Shown in pieces: positions 42,701-52,300 of a stretch of DNA of 64,000 nt. The number at the start of each line of letters is the position of its first letter. Position 1 is the stretch's first letter. The stretch is from positions 388,829 through 452,828 of the forward strand of contig NW_017803898.1 in assembly GCF_001625305.1 (NCBI RefSeq). The letters run 5' to 3'. The notes beneath the pieces are model-generated. The model worked only from the letters and a program-made list of their open reading frames with translations, did no database searches and had not been told where the DNA came from. Made by a program: the position numbers and the translations under genes. The DNA is from Branchiostoma belcheri (Eukaryota; Chordata; Leptocardii; Amphioxiformes; Branchiostomatidae).

Positions 42701-44311
42701 GTCACTCTGGTCTTCCTCAGTAGACTGACCCAGTGAGGCTTGTCACGTGGCCTTTGACCCAGTGGTATTTTGTCATACAGATCACGCCCGTAGCCACGAT
42801 TTTGCTTGGGGGGTTCTTCCTGCTGGCCAACGAGCGCTTTTGTCGCGATCTTCCCCCCGTCATGCTCCCCGAAAAATATGAAAATTGAACCTTCTGAAAT
42901 GGCTTTTTTCTGCGTTAATTTTTTTAGAGGATTTCAAAGGACAAATCAGAGACAAATAGAATTCCAGTCCCGCTGGTGATACAAATCAGTCCATCTTTGA
43001 AAAAAAAATCTTGGACCTTTAGATGAAAAGTGGACCTTTGAGCGTCTGTGTCTGTATGGGTTGGGGTGGGGGGTCTTCCGAACCCCCCCTGGGTACGGGC
43101 ATGCAGATACTAGTACATGTCACTAACCCCCGTCTCCCCGTTGTTCAGAGGATGCCGCCCAGGTCCTGCAGCAGGCTAACCTCCCCCTGAGGAGCGACAC
43201 TCAGTGCAGCTCGTCCTGGGGAAGGAACTACGACTCCACCAGCATGCTGTGCGCCGGTCTGAACGGCTCAGGCGGATGCATGGTAAGGTCTTGCCAATGT
43301 CGTGCGATCACAACCTGTTGTTGGGATATTGTTGGGATAGTCTTGCATGTGTGTCTTGGAAAATGCAGTTGTCTCGTCACGGAAAAGATTGTCTTAGATC
43401 CATGTCGGTCGCCTAAGTGTTTTTTCCACACCTTTCTTAATTGTTTCATCTATAGGGTGACTCCGGTGGCCCGTACGTAAGATGCAAAATTAAGCACGCG
43501 TCGCCATTGTGTTTTTTTTACACCTTTCTTGTTTCATCTATAGGATGACATACTAATATTAATCATGCAAACAATGTTCTTAATTTGCATATTCAACCAA
43601 ACGTCGCCATGCTGTTTTTTAACACCTTTCTTGTTCCATCTATAGGGTGACTCCGGCGGCCCATACGTAACTTGCATAATCAACTAAACATCGCTGATTT
43701 TTAAAACATTTCTTGTTTCATCTACAGGGTGACACATTCATCATGCAAACAATGTTCTTAATTTGCATGCTCAACCAGACGTCGCCATGCTGTTTTTTTA
43801 ATACCTTTCTTGTTTTATTTACAGGGTGACTGGTGGTCCGTTCGTCTGTGAGCGGAACGGCGCCTATGACGTGTCCTTAATTTGAATAATTGACCACACG
43901 TCGCCTAGGTGTTTTTTTTAAACCTTTCTTGTTCCATCTATAGGGAGACTCCGGCGGCCCATACGTAGCCTTTCATGCAAACAATGTTCTTAATATGCAT
44001 GCTCAACCAAACGTCGCCATGCTGTTTTTTTCACACTTTTCTTGTTTCCTTTACTAGGGTGACTCCGGCGGTCCATACGTAATTTGCATAATGAAGCACG
44101 CGTCGCCATGGTGTTTTTTTAACGCCTTTCTTGTTTCCTTTACCAGGGTGACTCCGGTGGTCCTTTCGTCTGTGAGAGGAACGGCGCCTATGACATCGTC
44201 GGTCTGGTCTCCTGGGGCTCCAGCTCCTGCAGTACCTCCTACCCGACAGTCTTTGCGCGTGTCGCCGCCTACAAGGACTGGATCCAGCAGAGAACCGGGC
44301 TGACCTTCTAA
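39723..44311 (+). CDS. Secreted chymotrypsin/elastase-like serine protease 1
   Basis: S1A endopeptidase, probably a digestive zymogen. Exons: 39723-39768, 40224-40315, 40904-40998, 41504-41615, 42434-42587, 43149-43282, 44147-44311; 265 aa. A hydrophobic signal peptide ([15 protein letters not shown]) is followed by a propeptide starting CGQQ, and activation before [15 protein letters not shown]. The triad is intact: SAAHC (His57), ENDIML (Asp102), GDSGGP (Ser195); Ser214 is in VSWGSSSC. Position 189 is Gly and 226 Thr by motif alignment, so specificity is chymotrypsin/elastase-like, not trypsin-like. Intron 6 contains eight tandem acceptor sites including the real one (43456-44147); intron 4 carries two partial copies of the exon 5 start. 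AATAAA follows at 44448. It converges on protease gene 2. Confidence 0.95.
39838..39970 (+). mobile_element. Family 3 repeat (protease 1 intron 1)
   Basis: GACGAAAGGTAGTGGATGC through GTCTTACCTTTACCGACG; half-length copy lacking the inverted second arm. Confidence 0.55.
40329..40490 (+). mobile_element. TCTCCAAGCAGA-family element (protease 1 intron 2)
   Basis: Left tip AATCTCCAACCAGATCC and right tip AACCTCTGCTTGGAGAGTA; interior CCAATTGGCCAGAGAGGG. Confidence 0.6.
41140..41435. mobile_element. Inverted-repeat element, GTCACCTTCCTCAGGGC family (protease 1 intron 3)
   Basis: AAGAGTCTCTTTTTACACAA on the left and TTGTGTAAAAAGAGTCTCTT on the right are perfect inverted tips. The interior differs from 19171-19490 in its second half. 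Confidence 0.7.
41640..42258. other. Intron 4 of protease 1: probable retroelement remnants
   Basis: A (TTTG)n run at about 41647-41672 is followed by sequence resembling a non-LTR 3' tail that ends GACAAATAAATAAATCC (about 42224-42240). No coding block was recognised. Confidence 0.35.
42259..42433 (+). pseudogene. Two partial copies of the start of protease 1 exon 5
   Basis: ACCATCGAGAATGACATAAT at 42262 and a weaker TTCGAGAATGAAATCATG at about 42346 precede the real exon start at 42434. Each is followed by GGCAAATGTTAC. The unit is about 85 bp and includes the acceptor-side TTTCCAAAAACA. Confidence 0.75.
42600..42780 (+). mobile_element. Family 2 repeat (protease 1 intron 5)
   Basis: Inverted relative of 33249-33425: CACCTAGAGCTTTCGACCAG and CAGTAGACTGACCCAGTGAG, with CACGTG near 42743. 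Confidence 0.55.
43456..44146 (+). repeat. Tandem array of splice-acceptor / GDSGGP segments (protease 1 intron 6)
   Basis: Seven units each begin with a pyrimidine-rich tract and AG followed by GGTGAC or a close variant, at 43456, 43544, 43646, 43728, 43825, 43944 and 44058. Four (43456-43476, 43646-43666, 43944-43964, 44058-44078) code GDSGGPY and are followed by GTAAGA, GTAACT, GTAGCC or GTAATT. The 43825 unit is a longer exon 7 fragment with a 2-nt deletion. The other two keep only the acceptor and a few codons. Confidence 0.85.
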
Positions 44312-44447
44312 TTGGTCGTCTGAAGCCGCCTCCTGGGTCTCCATTGGTCAAATTCAAAACCACCACAACCAATCAGTGTTTAGATGATTGGACAGTTCTT
44401 GTCTGACCGAGACCCAGGTCTTGAACGGCGTTGTCTGCGTTTCGCTC

Positions 44448-44453
44448 AATAAA
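44448..44453 (+). terminator. Polyadenylation signal of protease 1
   Basis: AATAAA 137 nt after the stop codon; a (TG)n-rich stretch follows at about 44536-44570. Confidence 0.75.
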
Positions 44454-45212
44454 GCGAATGAACAATCTGACAAAAAACGTGTCTGTGACTTCCATGTCTC
44501 ACTTAGTTTGTTACCTTCGATAAAACAGATGTATTGTGTATGTGTGTATGTGTGTGTGTGTGTGTTTGCTTGTGTGTCTGTACAGTTGAGTGACTGCACG
44601 TAGGTACAGAGAATCACCTATAACTAAACAGAACACAAAAGGTCAGGCACAGGAAGTTACATCTAAGTCCCAAAAGCTCGAAACCTGCAGATACTCTTGA
44701 AGTTGTGTTGCATTTGGAAAATGCATAGAAAAAAAAACTTGTAGAAAAGAGAATCCACAATCATATGGTAAAAAAATAAGAAATTCACAAAACTCTATAT
44801 GAAATACTAGTATCAGATTTCCGACCAGGGACAGTGAACACATATCAAAGTCAGAATTAGTTTGGTGCATTTACCTCGATGAAGGTTAGACAGCCAGGTA
44901 ATTAGATACACCAAAAACAGTTTAATAAACCTGAAATTCTCCTGAAGTCTCTTAGTGTCACTGACGAAAGGTAGTGGATGCTACCTGAAACGTCTGACCT
45001 TTTCCAAAATAACAAAAATTATATCCAGTTGCTTAAGTAAATGTTTTCGGCGAAGTTTAGTCTATTCTCTAAGATATATCGTTCTCATGGCACTAGATAT
45101 TATGAGGGACAGAAAAAGAGAGAGAGAGTAAATGTGTTTGTGTGACTGTGTGTTTGGGTGTGTGCTTGTCAAGGACGAGACGGACTCTGTTTCGGTTAAT
45201 TTGCTCATAAGC
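44454..45212. other. Convergent intergenic region between proteases 1 and 2
   Basis: Holds a (TG)n tract at 44536-44570 and a family 3 repeat at 44950-45060. No gene seen. Confidence 0.5.
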
Positions 45213-45218
45213 TTTATT
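45213..45218 (-). terminator. Polyadenylation signal of protease 2
   Basis: Minus-sense AATAAA about 120 nt past the stop codon. Confidence 0.7.
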
Positions 45219-45339
45219 GAATAAATGACACTGGGTGCTATATTGTTAAAACACTGATGATTGGTCAATAGAAAAGATATTGGACTAAGGCTTCATGAAG
45301 GAGGTTGAGATTCAACCAATGAGGAAGCCGCAGACGATT

Positions 45340-46395
45340 TCAGTTGAGCGTCATGATCTGTTCTATCCAATCACGGAAGGCCGCCACGCGCGCGAAGCCT
45401 GTCGGGTAGAAAGGGTCGCACGTACGCTCCCCAAACGACACCAGGCCGATGACGTCATACCCACCGGCCGAGTTCTCGCACACGAGCGGGCCGCCAGAGT
45501 CACCCTAGATGGAATACGACATATCAGGAGTACGAAGGCCCACAACGACACATCTTCCACAGCCGTGTATGGCAGGTATAGCCCTTGTGTGTCAGGGCCG
45601 CGGAAGAGGTGTAAGGCAGTGTCGTTGTGGGCCTTCGTACAAGAGGTTGCCTAACTGTATGATCATGCTGATGGAATAATGCCAACCCTACGTGGAATAC
45701 TACATAAGGAAAGCGCTGCACGTGGCAAGAATAGGTTATCGGATAGTTTTTCAGTACTAAGGAGAGGGACAAAATTGCGTAAAAGGGGTACTTTGAAGCA
45801 CGCGTAAGGGTTCAAGTTTTTCAGACCTATGCTAGCCTGGTATCCAGTCTGATCGTGATCGGGGCCGCAAGAGCTCTGTCCCGGCCGCCTCACATAGGTT
45901 TCCCGGTGTGTATTTCACGAGAGATTGATTAGCCCTCCCCAAGCATACTGTCTCTTATTAGCGTAACACTCCTACCGGGACGGCCTGTTGCACTGAAGGC
46001 ACAACCTGCCTGAACACCCCAACACCCCCAATCACGTAAGACTGGATACCAGGCTAAAGGTCTGGTCAAATATCGAATTTTAGTCAGTGTAGATTGCTTA
46101 CTAATAGTAAGCAATAACTTGTTAGTAACAAGAAAGAAACAAACAAACCATGCATCCGCCCTTGTCCGCGGCGCCAGCACAGATCATACAGGCCGGGTTG
46201 AAGACCGGTCCCCACAGGCTGCCGCAGTCCCCGTCACTGATCAGAGACAGTTCCGCCTGCTGCAGCACGACTGCTAGGCCGTCTGAACAACATGGGGAGG
46301 GAAAACATATTGTTTTTGCTCTGTTCTTCTCCAAAAAAATAAGGTCAATGACCTGAACCAAGACCAGTTACAATGGTGACAGATCGACATCTGTG

Positions 46396-46432
<37 letters not shown>

Positions 46433-48349
46433 GCGCGCGCGACGCGCGACGCGACACGCACACACACACACACACACGCACACACACACACACACACACA
46501 GAAAGACGAAGAGACAAAGAAAAATTAGTAGAGAGAGAGAGAGAGGGAGAGAGAGAAAGAAAGACAGAGAGGGAGGAAGAGACCTTAAGCTTTGGGTAAA
46601 GTTAAGGTTACTAGTATACTTACCGCCTGCGTTGGTCCCGTTCAGCCCCCAGCCTGTAATCCAGCACGGTCCGCTAGGGGTCTCTCCCTGCTCCGGCAGA
46701 CACACGGCGCTCACCGTGTCACCAAGGACGGCCGACGTGCGCAGCTTCAGCAGCATGACGTCATTTTGGATAGTCTGAAATGAGTACCTAGCTTCGGTTA
46801 GGGACGTTCATTTGGATAGGACCTGTAATACGGACGTGAATGCATTACCTCGACTCGGAACCAAGAGGTCCCGGGTTCGAGTCCTGATATGCCACCGATC
46901 CTTGGTAAAGGCACTTTACACGACTTTTCTCACTTCACTCAAGTGAAAATGAGTATTGTCCTGTCCTGTATTTGTCCTGTACGTTGGTGGCGGCATGATA
47001 TAAGTTGAAATAGCTTTAGTGTGCCGTCACCATGTCCAGTCATGAAATGTTGGAATTTAAAAAAATGCATCACCTGGAAGTCGTACAGCTCGTGACGAAA
47101 CGCGTACTCAATCTCGCGTTCCTGGACGGCCTCGGTGTCTCCGGTACGGTCGTGTTCGCCCAGGATAACCTTGTGGGTCTCAAAGCTGGAAAACACCGGG
47201 ACCATTATTATCATTCACTGCAATCAGTCAGTGACATTAGAGAGTTGTCAGAAAAGCCTTATAAACCTCATATAAACTCAGATCTATAAACCTTCTTTTC
47301 TGAAAACTCTCTAGTGTGACCGACGAAAGGTAGTGGATGCTACCTGAAACGTCTGACCGTTTCCAAAATCATTTGCTTGAGTAACTGTTTTGTGGCGTAT
47401 CTTATTACCTTATTGCCTTCACCGACGCATCACGCTGTATTGATTAAAAAAAAAACTCACTCTGATCTCAGGCAGTGCCCCGCTGTCAGTACCCAGTCTT
47501 CGTGAACCAGCACGCCGCCGCAGTAGTGGGCGTTGTCCGCTGTCTGCAGGGAAACCTGCATGGAAAAAAGTAGTATAGTTAAAGCTGCATTATGTAACTT
47601 ACATTTAAGACGACCCCAAAAGTCAATTTTCTTGTCATTTTATCTAGGTGGCTTGCTGGCAAACTGGACCCTATTTGGTCAGCCCGGCCAGTTACATTCC
47701 TTTTTAGGCCGATTTCTACTGTTTATTCCACCTGCAAAGGAGCCTGTTGGAGTCTAGAGCTGACCTACTTGCCATGGCAAATTGGACCCTCTATGGCCGA
47801 CTAACTCCCCCGGCCAGTTACATTTGTTTCTAGACCGTTTTCTACCATTTATTCAGCCTGCAAACAGTCTGTTGTACTACTAGACTAGAGATGCCCTACC
47901 TGCCACGGCCAGCTGTGCGGAGCGGCGTCCTCCCCGCCAACCACCCGGGTCATCCCCGTAGTGCGGGCCGGGTAGGTCGGCACGCCACATCCTGCATGGC
48001 GGAGCAAGACATAATGATGAAGACTTGGCAAGAGCATGTAGAAAGACAAATGTACTCCCGTACCCCTTTTGAGCCTGTATTGTAGCCTCCACCAGGTCTT
48101 TCTACGGGCCCTCTTCTTCCGCTAATGTCTAGCTCCCGATGTGTCGGCAATGATTGGTAGATAGGCGAAAAATAAGCGTAAATCGAGAAAATTATGTATA
48201 TGTCACAAATTCTTTCTCTATGTGATCTCCACAAACGCACACGTTTGGCAGTTTGATAAATTAACAAGTTAATTCTTAATTGATAAAGGATGCTATTACT
48301 AACCATCAGCAGTAGCCAGCAGCACCAAAAAAGCCCAGAAAAACTTCAT
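45340..48349 (-). CDS. Secreted chymotrypsin-like serine protease 2
   Basis: Paralogue of protease 1 on the opposite strand. Exons: 48304-48349, 47900-47991, 47461-47555, 47074-47185, 46624-46774, 46149-46282, 45340-45504; 264 aa. Signal peptide [16 protein letters not shown], Cys-led propeptide CGVPTYPAR, activation before [15 protein letters not shown]. Triad: TAGHC (His57; residue 56 is Gly instead of the usual Ala), QNDVML (Asp102), GDSGGPLVC (Ser195), and VSFGERTC (Ser214, Phe215). Position 189 is Gly by alignment. The exon 6 donor is a weak GTTTGTTT. It is divergent from protease 3 across about 1 kb, each with its own TATA box. Confidence 0.94.
45528..45645. repeat. Foldback element (protease 2 intron 6)
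   Basis: GTACGAAGGCCCACAACGAC at 45529-45548 and GTCGTTGTGGGCCTTCGTAC at about 45621-45640 are perfect inverted arms. It begins about 24 bp from the exon 7 acceptor. Confidence 0.75.
45833..46060. repeat. TAGCCTGG-family foldback (protease 2 intron 6)
   Basis: Left GCTAGCCTGGTATCCAGTCT and right AGACTGGATACCAGGCTA are the tips; the ~190-bp interior has little self-pairing. Confidence 0.6.
46295..46390 (+). mobile_element. MITE family 1, truncated copy 13 (protease 2 intron 5)
   Basis: Perfect IR-1 AGGTCAATGACCT at 46342-46354, X-box decayed (GTTACAATGGTGAC). The rest is replaced by a microsatellite. Confidence 0.6.
46398..46570. repeat. Compound (CA)n, (CG)n, (CA)n, (GA)n microsatellite (protease 2 intron 5)
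   Basis: CA run to about 46430, GCGCGCGCGCG tract, second CA run to about 46500, then GAGA-rich sequence to about 46575. Confidence 0.9.
46855..46985 (+). mobile_element. tRNA-derived SINE, 5'-truncated (protease 2 intron 4)
   Basis: GGAACCAAGAGGTCCCGGG and B box GGGTTCGAGTCC at about 46873-46884, then CGACTTTTCTCACTTCACTC; same family as 61605-61835. Confidence 0.65.
47305..47425 (+). mobile_element. Family 3 repeat (protease 2 intron 3)
   Basis: GACGAAAGGTAGTGGATGC, CTGAAACGTCTGACCGTTTC and TTGCTTGAGTAACTGTTTT in family order. Confidence 0.6.
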
Positions 48350-48422
48350 GTTTGTCGCGCTTGAAGTGCAACGGTGAGTAAGCAAGAAATGGACGAAAAT
48401 GTCCTTATCTTCAGTTGCGTTC

Positions 48423-48431
48423 CTTTATATA
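48423..48431 (-). promoter_or_regulatory. TATA box of protease 2
   Basis: Minus-sense TATATAAAG, 74 bp before the start codon, the same spacing as in protease 1. Confidence 0.7.
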
Positions 48432-49304
48432 CATGTATAAGGGCTCTTATGATATTCACATTTGATTTATTGCCATCTTTAGTATTGTATTTTATTATAA
48501 GTGTGACAGTTTTAAGATTTTTATTGTTAAAATTTACTATTAATCACTTGAGGTAAAGCCTGCAGTCATATAGTTTATCTTTGACTAACTAAAAAAAATT
48601 TACGTGAGAAATGTTCAATGTTGTCAATTTTTCCTACTTCTTTCTGCAATACCTTAACCGACTACCAACAACTCTTGCTTTAAACTACAAATACTTCCAC
48701 TCAGGAGGAAAGTTAATTTTAGACGTACAAATTTCCACTGAGGTAAAAGTATTTGTTTTGCAACTTTTGTGTTGACCTGGAGCTATTTTAACATGCCAGC
48801 GGATATTGTGCATAAACATTGAACCAGACGACATGTGTTGTTTTCACACGACCATTGCCTCTATGGTTAACACCCGACAATAAACATAATTCACTGCCCT
48901 TTTTTATACTTCATTTCAAGTTCTTTCTTGTAACAAGAAGGTAATATACAACTGACAACAGCCTCCAGTTTAATTCCGGACTTATTTCATATCTCCGTAT
49001 CCTCTAAATCCATTCCGTATCACAATTCTGCAGAATTCTAGAACTGCAGCCAGAATTCTGGGAACCGGAGCCAGAATTTTGCAGAATTCTGTACAGTAGT
49101 ATGATTCATACTTCCTAAATTCGGAGAGGTAATTTTCAATGTTACCTGCACCAGTGCAGGTATGCAGAAAAAAAGGATTTCGACCCTTGAATTGCCACGT
49201 CGCTCTATTTTGTGTAATACTATTTACACACAGAAAGATAAAACGTTCTGTTGCGAAAAAAAACAAGATAAGAATTTCCGCCCTACGCATACCCTTTATA
49301 AGCC
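48432..49304. promoter_or_regulatory. Shared upstream region of proteases 2 and 3
   Basis: A head-to-head intergenic interval of under 0.9 kb. AGAATTCTG-type words cluster at 49030-49095 (GCAGAATTCTAGAACTGCAG palindrome). No exon seen. Shared pancreatic-type control is possible but not shown by the sequence. Confidence 0.35.
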
Positions 49305-49312
49305 TGAGTGTA
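49305..49312 (+). promoter_or_regulatory. TATA box of protease 3
   Basis: TTTATAAG, about 77 bp before the start codon. Confidence 0.65.
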
Positions 49313-49381
49313 TAAGTATTTGTCTATCTCTAACAACTTTGTGACTCTAGCATACACGGCACGTCTGGCTTCACGACAGCT

Positions 49382-52300
49382 ATGAACTTCAAGGTTTTAC
49401 TGCTTTTCGCAGCGTTGGTGGCCATGACTAGTGGTTAGTAAGGTTTTTGATTTTATATTTATTGTTAGATTATCGGCCAATAATATGCAGAAGTGGCCAA
49501 CATCGGTAGAAATTAACAAAACAGATAATAGAACCAGCCAGGTGTTTCCTTCTCGTAACCACAGTAAACCCTAAACGTAGCTAGGTACTCATTTTTACTT
49601 GTGTCAAGTGAGAAAATAAGTACTAAGTGCTTTTCCCAAGGCCTTTATTGTGGCCTGCAGCTGATAGGGGTTGGACTCAGAAGTCCAGCTATAAGAATAC
49701 CTCAAAATGGAAACGTTTTTTTCAGAACTTTTATAATTTGTAGAGGTAAGACGTCCTTGTCTTGTAGGTGAAGGTTAGACTTCCAGGTAATACGATACGC
49801 CAAAAACAGTTACTCAAGCAACTAGATATGATTTTGGAAAATCATACCCAGTTGCTTGCGTAACTTTTGTGCAAATCATTGTCTTGTTTTTTGTTGCATC
49901 TGTGTCTTGTTTTGCTCTCAGGTTGCGGCCAGCCGATGATCGCACCTCGTATTATCGGGGGACAAGATGCTAGAGACCACAGCTGGCCGTGGCAGGTAGG
50001 TGATCCTACACGTGCCGTTTCACTATCAGCTACTTTCACCAACTAGCCTTGTATCCTAGCCTCTATCAGGCTTCAGGAGGCGGCTGGAAAGAGTAGAAAT
50101 CGGTCAAATAGAGAGTTAACATGCCAGGGGAGTTGGTCCGCTGGAGAGTACAGTTTGTCGCACCCGAAAACTGTACTCTCTAGCGGACCAACTCCCCTGG
50201 CATGTTATCTCTCTTTTTGACTGACTTCTACTCTTTCCAGCCGCCTCCCGAAGCCTGGTAGAGGCTGCACTTTGTGGATCTACGAGTGCTGTTTATTCTC
50301 TGCCATACATTGTACTAGTTTAAGTTGTTGAGCAGTAAAGTTGATTTGTAATACAACTCGCCTGTTCCATGTTGTCAGGTTTCCCTCCAAACCTCCAGCG
50401 GCGCTCACTTCTGTGGAGGTACCCTGATCGCACCACAGTGGGTGCTGACCGCAGCGCACTGTAACCAAGAGTAAGTATCATTTTAACATCCGTGAACAGT
50501 TTCATCAGGTTGGTAAGTCACTGAGTAAAGAGACTCTTTTTACACAACCAAGTCTTTTATTCAGCCGACGTTTCGGTGACCGTCTGTCACCTTCCTCAGG
50601 GCAATTCTGACTGGTTCACATTGCACTGCAGCACAGGTGTCGCTGCTACAGATGCATTCCCAATGTGAACCAGCCAGAATTGCCCTTAGAAAGGTGACAT
50701 CCGTTAGACTTTTAGTAACATTTTTCATATGTCTACCTGAACAACAGTTTGCGGACGGCCAGAGTTGTCCTGGGTGAACATGACCTGGCCAGTAACTCTG
50801 AGTCTGTCCAGGTGGCCAGCATAGTCGGGGCCCTCCCTCATCCCAACTACAACCCTCAGGTAGGTATGATGGCACGCTCATCATCAAAGCTTGTGTTATA
50901 CATGAGCAACATCTTAAGAACAACCGAAGAAACCGCAAGTTGTTTAAACTTGTTGTGCATAGCTTGCTATTTTGCTTCAATGATTTTCATATATCTATGC
51001 CTATGTAACAGTGGGGTTCAAGCGCCGCTAACTGATCCATTCCAATGGGTCTGGACCTTTTGGAGTAGTGGTTAGCGCGCTGGTGTCGAAAGCCGGCTGC
51101 CCGGGTTAGGCGCGGGTTCGATTCCCGGTGCCCCCGGAGTCAGGGGATTTCCTGTTTCTCCTCGCTGCTATTTGTTTCACTCGTTCCTACACGGGCCCTG
51201 TGAGTGATGGCAAACTGTTACAGGCTGGGCCTCATCTCCAAGCAGATCATACGGTGGCAAGGCAATATCCATTGGCCAGAGGAGTGTCTATTAGCCACCG
51301 AAGTATCTGGCCAATGGGTACTGCCTTGCCACCGTATGATCTGCTTGGAGATTAGGCTGGGCCATCTGAATGGAGCTGTTTTCCTTCGTGTTTGTCCCCT
51401 TAGACCGTTGAGAACAACATCATGCTGCTGAAGCTGTCCCGCCCGGCGAGCCTGGGCCGGACGGTGGACGTGGCCTGCCTTCCGCGGGACGGGAGCGGAT
51501 ACCCGGACGGCATGACCTGCTGGAGCACCGGCTGGGGCTTCACGGCACAGGACGGTACGTACATTTTTTTGTACTCAACAAACTGAGAGCGTTAGGGGGT
51601 TAGGGTACAGGTTAGGACCTGGGCCGGACGGTGGACGTGGCCTGCCTGCCGCGGGACGGGAGCGGATACCCGGACGGCATGACCTGCTGGAGCACCGGCT
51701 GGGGCTTCACGGCACAGAACGGTACGTGTACACGGGGCACCCTTCTCAGACAACTGTTACAGTATACTACTACTTTTCTGTCTGTCCGCCTGTCTGTGTC
51801 TTTGCCTCGATTCCTCACGGCTAGATATGGTACGTGCAGTGCGTACACACTGAACATTTGTCACTCTTCTCAGGCTATCTTTAATGTTAAACGGGAGTGA
51901 AGTGTTGTTTTTGACCTGTCTCCTTTCCACTCCTTTTCTCTCTGTCTTTGTCTCTCTCTCCAATATGCACCAAGAAGCGTTGACAAACACGTCAGTGGTA
52001 TAATTGTCACGCTGGAACCCTCGCAAAACTGGGGTACAAGATTAAAAGGTGAAGTCTGCTATCCGAGGCTGATTGCCCTGTTTTGTTTTGTTTTGTTTTA
52101 TTTTAGTTTACAACATCTGGATATCAACACATCGTAGTCTAGCCTGGGTGCCATCCTATTTGTATGCCGGGGCTCCCGTACTCGCTCCTTAAGCTAATCC
52201 TATTCTTCCTCACAATGTTTATTATCATTATTTATTATCATTAGGACCTATCGCGAATGAGCTGCAGCAGGCGGACCTTCCGTTGCTTAGCAACGCTGAG

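Noticed and set aside
46393..46756. Open frames of His-Thr or Val-Cys repeats
   Set aside because: They are translations of the (CA)n microsatellite; only 46624-46774 on the minus strand is a real exon.
51100..51130. A functional tRNA gene
   Set aside because: A and B boxes are present but the cloverleaf cannot be completed and the flanks match other SINE copies.
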